A stretch of DNA of 6,697 bases from UBA1151 sp963579925 (GTDB lineage: Bacteria > Chloroflexota > Dehalococcoidia > Lucifugimonadales > Lucifugimonadaceae), in the NCBI GenBank assembly GCA_963579925.1, contig CAUZJA010000155.1, positions 1 to 6,697 on the forward strand, read 5' to 3'. The translations under genes were made by a program, and so were the position numbers. Shown here one piece after another: positions 1 through 5,437 of this stretch. The stretch's first letter is position 1, and every line of letters starts with the position of its first letter. The notes beneath the pieces are model-generated. The model saw nothing but the letters and a program-made list of their open reading frames with translations, was not told the DNA's origin and ran no database searches.

Positions 1-1
1 G

Positions 2-535
2 CTTGAAGTCAAAGCTCGCGTAGTAGGTTCGATTATTAGCGATGGTGGGTTGATGGGCCCAACCACGAACATTGGCCAGTTGGAGCACGTGTTTGCTCGC
101 AGGCCAGGTACGGGTACCGGTGAGGAAGATCACTTTCGAATCTGGATGTTCCTCAAGGACGCCGATGGCGTTCCGCTACCGGTTGTTGATCGCGCAATTG
201 TTCCTGAAGAGCTTGATCTGGACCCTGCGCCTGAGCCCATGGCAAAGGTGAAGAAAAGTGAATCTGTGCCGGGCATCGATAGTCCGGCAGATGTCATCAA
301 GGCGAAGCGTTTCGAGTTGGTCGATGATGAGGGTAAGACCGTCGCAGTGCTCGGCGCACTCGCGAACGGCTCGCCACATCTTGTCCTCTCTGATCAGACT
401 GGTCGGATGCGCGCCGCAGTTGCGCTATCCAAGAACGGCACGCCTCGAATCATCCTGTTTGACGAGGTAGGCGAGAGGATCTGGGAAGAACCTAGTCCTG
501 TTCAGGTGCCGACGCGACAGCAGAAGGCTGCCTGA
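2..535 (+). CDS. hypothetical protein with C-terminal beta-repeat, 5' end probably outside the window
   Basis: The function is not recognised. The frame is open from base 2 (beginning LEVKARVVGS) and ends at TGA 533-535, giving 177 visible residues. A TTG at 50 and an ATG at 53 could start a shorter 160-161 aa protein, but neither has a convincing Shine-Dalgarno and the upstream codons read as ordinary protein, so I treat the gene as cut by the window edge. The N-terminal half is mixed and soluble with no membrane segment. A charged, Pro-rich linker follows (around residues 75-100 of the visible part). The last ~65 residues are a repeat of short beta-strand units with a 'F-x-L-x-D-x-x-G-K...G-S-P-x-L-x-L-x-D' rhythm (FELVDDEGKTVAVLG, then HLVLSDQTGRMRAAVALS, then RIILFDEVGERIW). 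I recall this kind of repeat in many bacterial proteins of unknown role; that is memory, not a search. A terminator 26 bp after the stop makes this the last gene of its transcript. Confidence 0.6.
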   Translation, partial: LEVKARVVGSIISDGGLMGPTTNIGQLEHVFARRPGTGTGEEDHFRIWMFLKDADGVPLPVVDRAIVPEELDLDPAPEPMAKVKKSESVPGIDSPADVIKAKRFELVDDEGKTVAVLGALANGSPHLVLSDQTGRMRAAVALSKNGTPRIILFDEVGERIWEEPSPVQVPTRQQKAA

Positions 536-560
536 GCGAGAGACTCATCTTTCGGATGTG

Positions 561-598
561 ACGCGCTTCGGCCGATAAGGCGAAGCGCGTTTTCTTTT
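561..598 (+). terminator. intrinsic terminator after the first gene
   Basis: A perfect 10-bp inverted repeat ACGCGCTTCG (561-570) / CGAAGCGCGT (581-590) with a 10-nt loop is followed at once by TTTTCTTTT (590-598). It lies 26 bp after the stop codon of the upstream gene, the usual position for Rho-independent termination. Confidence 0.9.
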
Positions 599-627
599 AA
601 GCGCTGTTTCGCCGAAGGGCAGGCCAC

Positions 628-652
628 CGGGAGCTGCCGGGCTTGCCCGGCC
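628..652 (-). repeat. REP-like 25-bp repeat, copy A (inverted)
   Basis: Read on the minus strand, this 25-mer matches copy C (5301-5325) at 22 of 25 positions. Its core is CCGGGCAAGCCCGG, a small palindrome, followed by CAGCTCCCG. Two of the three differences from copy C are at paired positions of the palindrome and keep it paired (C:G instead of G:C). With copy B it forms an inverted pair separated by about 30 bp. Confidence 0.7.
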
Positions 653-682
653 CACGTCACACCTGGGCGCGACGCCGGAAGA

Positions 683-707
683 GGCGGGGCAAGCCCCACA
701 GCTACCG
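683..707 (+). repeat. REP-like 25-bp repeat, copy B
   Basis: It is identical to copy C (5301-5325) at 24 of 25 positions, with the core GGGGCAAGCCCC followed by ACAGCTACCG. It is inverted relative to copy A, so 628-707 can fold into one long imperfect hairpin whose loop is the ~30 bp between the two copies. The pair lies in non-coding DNA after a terminator, the typical place for REP/REPIN elements. Confidence 0.7.
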
Positions 708-810
708 GGACGCGGGATATGTCCACGATGCTTTTATCGTGCGGTGTTCAAAAACTGGATAATGGCCCCCTGCATATCCGGATCCTTCTCAATCCAGCCC
801 CACGGATTTG

Positions 811-836
811 GGAACGATTCCCGTTGAACCTGCGTT
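811..836 (+). promoter_or_regulatory. candidate ECF-sigma promoter of the sigma/VWA operon
   Basis: GGAAC (811-815) and CGTT (833-836) are separated by 17 bp. This matches the general form of many ECF promoters (GGAAC-like -35, CGT-like -10), and ECF operons often autoregulate. The -35 lies inside a perfect palindrome GGGAA-CGA-TTCCC (810-822), which could be an operator. Transcription would begin around 843, leaving a leader of about 70 nt. This is inferred from pattern alone and no second promoter in the window supports it. Confidence 0.4.
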
Positions 837-896
837 ATGTATCTCAGGATGCTGCAGCGCTCCTAACTGAATTCCCGATGAATGTGTCGGGACGGT

Positions 897-903
897 AAGG
901 AGG
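897..903 (+). promoter_or_regulatory. Shine-Dalgarno that sets the sigma factor start
   Basis: AAGGAGG stands 8 nt before TTG 912-914. The ATG at 882, which would add ten residues, has no Shine-Dalgarno and its first codons overlap this site. The TTG is therefore the better start. Confidence 0.8.
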
Positions 904-911
904 AGGGACAC

Positions 912-1496
912 TTGGACGAGAACCAGGCGATCAAACTCTGCCAGGAAGGGCACCAGGCCGCTTTTAGAGTGGTCGTAGATCAGTACGGCGATCTCATGTA
1001 CGGAACCGCTCTGATAATGACTCGCGACCGAATGCTCGCTGAGGACATCGTGCAAGACGCTCTTGTCCTTGCCTGGAAGTCGATAAAGAAGTTCGAGGCA
1101 GGAACCAACCTCAGAGCGTGGCTCATGACCATTCTGATCAACCGCGTGAAGAATGTGATGCGGCGCAAACGTCCCGCAGAGATCAGTTCCGACGAGTCTT
1201 ACGAAGAGCCATATTCCAGCTACAACGCCCTGGATGCGGTGATTACCGCAGAAGAGGCGGTGCGAATCCGATCTGCGGTTCACGAGCTCGCTTTTGAGCC
1301 GCGGCAGGCTGTTGTACTCCGCTTCTACGCGGAGATGACCGTGCCTGAGATTGCACGCACGCTCGGCTGGAAAGAGGGCACCGTGAAGTCTCGATTGCAT
1401 CGAGCGCTAAGGCAGCTTCAAGGGGTACTTGATCCCCCGAATCCCGACCAATCTCCCGCCCCTGTTTTGCTCCAAGAGGAAGGCATGCAGCGATGA
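912..1496 (+). CDS. ECF-family RNA polymerase sigma factor (sigma-70 family)
   Basis: This is an alternative sigma factor that directs RNA polymerase to a specific regulon; 194 aa from the TTG start, a normal ECF length. Region sigma-2 covers about residues 16-87: AFRVVVDQYGDLMYG, the core-binding/-10 segment AEDIVQDALVLAW (residues 43-55), then FEAGTNLRAWLMTILINRVKN. A short acidic linker (DESYEEPYSS) leads to region sigma-4 at about 122-170, with the helix-turn-helix MTVPEIARTLGWKEGTVKSRLHRA that reads the -35 element. There is no sigma-1 or sigma-3, as expected for ECF proteins. A ~24-residue Pro-rich tail follows. The stop TGA (1494-1496) overlaps the ATG of the next gene (ATGA), implying translational coupling to the membrane VWA protein, which is the probable regulator. 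The ECF subgroup and target genes cannot be told from the sequence. Confidence 0.93.
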   Translation: MDENQAIKLCQEGHQAAFRVVVDQYGDLMYGTALIMTRDRMLAEDIVQDALVLAWKSIKKFEAGTNLRAWLMTILINRVKNVMRRKRPAEISSDESYEEPYSSYNALDAVITAEEAVRIRSAVHELAFEPRQAVVLRFYAEMTVPEIARTLGWKEGTVKSRLHRALRQLQGVLDPPNPDQSPAPVLLQEEGMQR

Positions 1497-3508
1497 ATAA
1501 CGATACGAACTCATTCCCAATTGAACCGAAACTATCCACGTTTTTTGATGAAGAGCGTGCAGAAACCCATGCACCGGTTGATCTGTTTGACCGGATTGAA
1601 GAACGTCTGATGGAGCAGGACTCCAAACGAGGCTGGACGCGAGTCTTCTCGTTCGCCAGTGGCCATGGTCAGATGCTAGGTATTGGTATTGCCGCCGCGC
1701 TTGTGATTATGGTTGGCGCTTCGCTGGTAACGTTTTCGGGCAATGGCTTTTTAATTTTAGGTGACTCGGGTACCGCCGGCAATCCTGGTGGTCAAGTCAC
1801 GGTCGGCGCCGGTTCACCGTTGTCCTCAGAGACGCAAGCGGCGGTTCCTCGAGCTGCCGCGGGTGAAACAGTTGTGCAAACGGTTACCGTTCAGAGGGTG
1901 CTCGCCGACCAGGTTCTGCAGACCGTAGTTGTGTTGGAAAGTGGCGGCAATTCCGGGGCTCCGATAGCAGCGGCTACGGTAACTCCGTCTCCCTGGCTCG
2001 CCCTGTCAGCAGCTGAGACAATCGGGCTAGCCAACATTCCAGCGGGTGGCTACGCCATCACGCAAGAGCAGTATTACGAACTGTTGAGGCAGGCTCTTGC
2101 TGGAGAGCTTGTTGCTCCGCTGGAATCGCCTTCAGGCACGTTCTTTGAGAACTACGGCGTCAATCCGTTTACGACCACATTGGTTGATCCGATTACGACG
2201 TTCGCGATGGATGTTGATACTGCTTCTTACACACTGACACGAGGTTGGTTGAACTCAGGGAGCGTACCGCCTCCTGACGCCATTCGTGTCGAAGAGTTCG
2301 TCAACTACTTCGACCAGGTCTACCCGGATACCAATGACACGTTTGGTATCAACGTTGATGCCGCTGTGTCACCGTTCCACGATGATGGCAGGCTTCTCCT
2401 GCGAGTTGGTGTGAATGCCGAGGACATCAACGTTGGCGACCGGCGTGTTGCCACGCTTAGTTTCGTGATCGATACCTCTGGCAGTATGAGTCGCGATGAT
2501 CGATTGGAACTCGTCAAACGAAGTATCGGCGAACTTGTCGCGAACCTACGTACCGGCGACCGCATAGGTGTGGTCGAGTACGGTTCAACGGCACGACGGT
2601 TGATTGAGCCGACGACCGATAAGGGCGCTGTGCTGTCGGTTGTGAACTCGCTAGTGGCGCGTGACTCCACTAACGCTGAGGAAGGCCTCCGATTGGGCTA
2701 CGCAATGGCAGAAGAGAACTTCGTGCCGGGCAACATCAACCGGGTGATCCTGATGTCGGATGGCGTCGCCAATGTTGGTGAGACCGGGCCGAACGCTCTG
2801 CTCCAGGACATCAAGGAGACGGCGCAGGACGGCATCACGCTCTCCACGGTTGGTGTGGGTCTTGGCAACTACAACGATGTGCTTATGGAGCAACTCGCCA
2901 ACAACGGCGATGGCAACTACGTGTACATCGATACTGTCAGTGAAGCGACCCGACTGTTTGGCAACGGCCTGACCGGGTTGCTTGAGGTAGTCGCTGCCGA
3001 GGCGAAGATCCAGGTTGAGTTCAACCCGGAGGCGGTCGCAATGCACCGACTGGTGGGCTACGAGAACAGATCGCTGACGACCGAGGAGTTCCGTGACGAC
3101 ACGGTGGACGCAGGTGAAGTTGGCGCTGGCCACACGGTCACGGCCATCTACGAGTTGCGATTGCTCGACGACCCAACTGGCGACATCGGCGAAGTGCGAG
3201 TGCGCTATACCGATCCAGATTCCGGTGTGGTGAGCGAGATCGCGCTCCCGGTGGATCAGTCAGTGGCAAACGTTGCATTCGATAGTGCCGCCGCCGCTTA
3301 CCAGGTGACGGCAGTCGCAGCGATGTTCGCCGAGGTTCTTCGCGAGAGTCCGAACGCCAGCGATGTCTCGCTGGATGAACTTGCTGAGACCTTGAACCGG
3401 CTATCGAGTTCAGGCAGGCTGACGGATTCACGCTCGGTGGAATTGCTTGAATTGATACTGACGGCGAAGGCTCTTGGAGTCACCGGCTACATCCCGGCCG
3501 GAGAGTAA
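1493..3508 (+). CDS. single-pass membrane VWA-domain protein (YfbK-like) with possible anti-sigma head
   Basis: 671 aa, starting at the ATG that overlaps the sigma stop; AGGAAGG at 1477-1483 is its RBS. Residues 1-60 are polar and probably cytoplasmic. They include DLFDRIEERL (31-39), resembling the stretch before the membrane helix of many anti-sigma factors; no HxxxCxxC zinc motif is present. One membrane helix spans about 61-81. A low-complexity linker (about 90-210) follows. Residues ~217-305 match the YfbK N-terminal domain (NPFTTTL, DVDTASYTLTR, PPPDAIRVEEFVNYF). The VWA domain is ~320-495 with a complete metal site: DTSGS at 327-331, Thr393 and Asp423 (MSDG). The region ~500-668 resembles the C-terminal domain of YfbK (GRLTDSRSVELLELI). 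It is longer than E. coli YfbK (about 575 aa), which is a lipoprotein without this head. I infer a membrane anti-sigma/sensor fusion for the sigma factor; the VWA assignment is firm, the anti-sigma role is not. Confidence 0.9.
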   Translation: MNNDTNSFPIEPKLSTFFDEERAETHAPVDLFDRIEERLMEQDSKRGWTRVFSFASGHGQMLGIGIAAALVIMVGASLVTFSGNGFLILGDSGTAGNPGGQVTVGAGSPLSSETQAAVPRAAAGETVVQTVTVQRVLADQVLQTVVVLESGGNSGAPIAAATVTPSPWLALSAAETIGLANIPAGGYAITQEQYYELLRQALAGELVAPLESPSGTFFENYGVNPFTTTLVDPITTFAMDVDTASYTLTRGWLNSGSVPPPDAIRVEEFVNYFDQVYPDTNDTFGINVDAAVSPFHDDGRLLLRVGVNAEDINVGDRRVATLSFVIDTSGSMSRDDRLELVKRSIGELVANLRTGDRIGVVEYGSTARRLIEPTTDKGAVLSVVNSLVARDSTNAEEGLRLGYAMAEENFVPGNINRVILMSDGVANVGETGPNALLQDIKETAQDGITLSTVGVGLGNYNDVLMEQLANNGDGNYVYIDTVSEATRLFGNGLTGLLEVVAAEAKIQVEFNPEAVAMHRLVGYENRSLTTEEFRDDTVDAGEVGAGHTVTAIYELRLLDDPTGDIGEVRVRYTDPDSGVVSEIALPVDQSVANVAFDSAAAAYQVTAVAAMFAEVLRESPNASDVSLDELAETLNRLSSSGRLTDSRSVELLELILTAKALGVTGYIPAGE

Positions 3509-3547
3509 TGCGCTTCAAGAGCTAGTCGCTCTTCCACTCCCCGCGCC

Positions 3548-3581
3548 AGCCGCCCCGGAATCCCCACTCCGGGGCGGCTTT
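3548..3581 (+). terminator. intrinsic terminator-like hairpin after the sigma/VWA operon
   Basis: A perfect 12-bp GC-rich stem AGCCGCCCCGGA (3548-3559) / TCCGGGGCGGCT (3568-3579) with an 8-nt loop ends in only TTT (3579-3581). It starts 40 bp after the VWA stop. The stem is very stable, but the short T-run makes termination efficiency uncertain. Confidence 0.75.
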
Positions 3582-3698
3582 GGCATTGCATGCAGCACAT
3601 TAGGTAAGGGGCGTGGGCTTCGAATTTCACGGTGCCCACTATCGCGATGTCATCCTCGTATCTTGTAAAGGGTGAAGGCAGTGCACGCCGCCACGCGA

Positions 3699-5279
3699 CT
3701 AATGCAGCGACGAAATCCCTTTCGCGTTCTCTGCAGTCCACTCTTCTGAGACCGGACCTGCGAATGGTGGGGATTCGAAACGGGGCGGGGATTCGACCAC
3801 GCGTGGATCGTCGTTAGCTCGCAGTTCTGCCATGAGTTGATCGTGGAGTTGGGCGCGGACTTCGGAGTAGCCGGGTTCGCTAGCCACGTTAGTCATATAG
3901 TCGGGGTCGGCGCGGAGGTCGTATAGCTCTTCTTGCGGGCGTTTACCGAAGCCGAGCCAGAATAGTGGCTCCACTTCTGGTTCTGCGCGGTGGTGGACCA
4001 TCCAGGCTTTGGTTGGGCCTTTGTCGATGTCTGAGAAGGCGGTCTCGTACGTGCCGAGCAGTTCTTCTCGCGATGGGGGCGGGGCATTTAGATCATCTAG
4101 CCCTTGCGGATCGCCGATGGGCCAGCGGTCGGGTTCGAAGTTGTGGATGTACAGGTAGTTTTTTGTACGAATGGCGCGTTGCGGGTACGGAAGGTGGCCT
4201 TCACGTGCTCCGGCGACGTGGCGTTCACGGCCGGTTATGACGAATGTGCGGTCGGCGTCGATCTGGCCGTTGGCGTCGCTTTCGAGGACTGGCACAAGAC
4301 TTTTGCCAGGGATTTGGCCGGGCATATAAACTCCAGCCGCGTCCAGGAATGTGGGGGTAAGGTCCATCAGGTTTACGAAATCGTCGACGACATGACCGGG
4401 CTCCACATGACCGGGCCAGCGGACGGCCAATGACACTTGCGTGCCGATGTCGTAGAGATTGCACTTGGCGCGGGGGAATCCGGGGATGCCGTGGTCGCCG
4501 CTAACGACGACCATCGTGTTCTCAAGCTCGCCGATGGCTTCTAGCCGTTCCAGCAGCACACCCAATCCGGCGTCGAACGCCAGGACCTCGCCAAGGTAGT
4601 CGTTCACGTCTTCTCGCACTTCGCGGACGTCTGGAAGGAAGGCTGGCAAGCGGCCTTTCAGGTCGTCGGGGTCGAGACCCCACATCGCCTTCCCGGAGCC
4701 TTGCTCCCACACTCTGTGCGTGTTGGTTGGTCCCCACCAGTAGGCAAATGGCGAGTCGTCTTTTCGGTCGTCAAGGAATGAGTTGAAGTTCTGGCGCGTC
4801 TCGTCCAGCATCGCCTCTTTGGCGGCATCGAGCCCGTTCTTCGGGATCATCTCAGTTGAGTTAATGGAGAAGTTGTTGAACAGCGTGCCTGCCGACTCGT
4901 ACGCAGTTCGAGCGCCGCCGTAGGGTGCGTTGGTTGCGAGGCCGGGCGACCAGACTTTGTAGGTGTAGCCGATGTGGTAGCCGGAGTCTTCCAGGAGCAG
5001 CGGGTAGGTTGGAATGCTCTCGTCCCAGCGTGCGCCCTGCAGAATTGCGCCCATGCCGGTCTGCCAGAAGTAGCGGCCTGTGAGTAGCGAACTGCGGCAG
5101 GGCGTGCATGTTGGCGCGGGGACGTGGGCGTTCTTGAAGATCGCTCCTTCGCCTGCGATGCGATCAAAGTTGGGAGTGTCGATGAGCTGGTTGATCGAGC
5201 GATTGCTCTCGAACTGGCGATATGCGCTGGCGTAACGGCCCCAGTCGTCGGCGAAGGCAAACACAATGTTGGGTCGCAA
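3699..5279 (-). CDS. type I (formylglycine) sulfatase, arylsulfatase/N-sulfatase family
   Basis: Hydrolyses sulfate esters (or N-sulfates), releasing sulfate; the substrate is unknown. 526 aa from TTG at 5279-5277, chosen because AGGAG (5290-5286) sits 6 nt upstream and translation then begins (M)RPNIVFAFADDWG, the standard sulfatase N-terminus. A longer frame to 5369 would translate the REP-like repeat. Key residues: metal ligands Asp11 and Asp12 (DDWG); the signature CTPCRSSLLTGRY with Cys58 as formylglycine precursor and Arg62; Thr-His (about 188) in WWGPTNTHRVW; Asp262-His263 in VVSGDHGIPGFP; Lys272 before LYDIG. The C-terminal subdomain has the usual EELYDLRADPDYMTNVA. It resembles the N-sulfoglucosamine sulfohydrolase-like branch by memory only. 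No signal peptide is visible, so the enzyme appears cytoplasmic. The tail carries a small ESPPRFESPPF duplication. It stands alone, convergent to the VWA gene; no activating enzyme or transporter lies in the window. Confidence 0.93.
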   Translation of the reverse strand: MRPNIVFAFADDWGRYASAYRQFESNRSINQLIDTPNFDRIAGEGAIFKNAHVPAPTCTPCRSSLLTGRYFWQTGMGAILQGARWDESIPTYPLLLEDSGYHIGYTYKVWSPGLATNAPYGGARTAYESAGTLFNNFSINSTEMIPKNGLDAAKEAMLDETRQNFNSFLDDRKDDSPFAYWWGPTNTHRVWEQGSGKAMWGLDPDDLKGRLPAFLPDVREVREDVNDYLGEVLAFDAGLGVLLERLEAIGELENTMVVVSGDHGIPGFPRAKCNLYDIGTQVSLAVRWPGHVEPGHVVDDFVNLMDLTPTFLDAAGVYMPGQIPGKSLVPVLESDANGQIDADRTFVITGRERHVAGAREGHLPYPQRAIRTKNYLYIHNFEPDRWPIGDPQGLDDLNAPPPSREELLGTYETAFSDIDKGPTKAWMVHHRAEPEVEPLFWLGFGKRPQEELYDLRADPDYMTNVASEPGYSEVRAQLHDQLMAELRANDDPRVVESPPRFESPPFAGPVSEEWTAENAKGISSLH

Positions 5280-5285
5280 TTCGGT

Positions 5286-5290
5286 CTCCT
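5286..5290 (-). promoter_or_regulatory. Shine-Dalgarno that sets the sulfatase start
   Basis: Reading on the minus strand, AGGAG is followed by 6 nt and then TTG (5279-5277). The next residues are RPNIVFAFADDWG, which fits the family N-terminus exactly. Confidence 0.8.
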
Positions 5291-5300
5291 GTGATGTCGT

Positions 5301-5325
5301 GGCGGGGCAAGCCCCGCAGCTACCG
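5301..5325 (+). repeat. REP-like 25-bp repeat, copy C
   Basis: It has the palindromic core GCGGGGCAAGCCCCGC followed by AGCTACCG, and matches copy B at 24/25 positions and copy A (inverted) at 22/25. It ends 10 bp upstream of the sulfatase Shine-Dalgarno, between the two divergent genes, so it could form a hairpin in the sulfatase leader RNA. Confidence 0.7.
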
Positions 5326-5426
5326 ATACGATCATCGGGATGCGCACCCAAAGCTACATGTCTCAACACGGTGTCGCAATCTCAGGCACGACTTGCAATA
5401 CACTCAGATCCGATAAACGAACGCAC

Positions 5427-5431
5427 AGGAG
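5427..5431 (+). promoter_or_regulatory. Shine-Dalgarno of the desaturase gene
   Basis: AGGAG, in the same CACAGGAGA context as the sulfatase RBS. Six nt downstream is ATC (5438-5440), in frame with the desaturase. The ATG at 5434 is only 2 nt away and runs out of frame to a TGA after four codons. Confidence 0.55.
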
Positions 5432-5437
5432 ATATGC

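Noticed and set aside
882..911. Ten-residue N-terminal extension of the sigma factor from ATG 882
   Set aside because: There is no Shine-Dalgarno upstream of 882, and the extension overlaps the strong AAGGAGG that serves TTG 912.
789..1400. 203-aa open frame on the minus strand opposite the sigma factor
   Set aside because: It is antisense to a clear sigma-70 family gene, its translation is Leu/His/Ser-rich without any recognisable motif, and it has the composition of a shadow frame.
2651..3133. 160-aa minus-strand frame inside the VWA gene
   Set aside because: It is a shadow of the conserved VWA coding sequence with no independent support.
3613..3639. GTGGGC/GCCCAC inverted repeat as a terminator for the sulfatase
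   Set aside because: The stem is only 6 bp with a 15-nt loop, and there is no T-run on the minus strand after it.
5280..5369. Thirty-residue N-terminal extension of the sulfatase
   Set aside because: It translates the REP-like repeat and the RBS; the family N-terminus begins at the TTG at 5279.
5393..5417. TTGCAA ... GATAAA as a sigma-70 promoter for the desaturase
   Set aside because: The spacer is only 13 bp, far from the 16-18 bp needed, and no better pair was found nearby.
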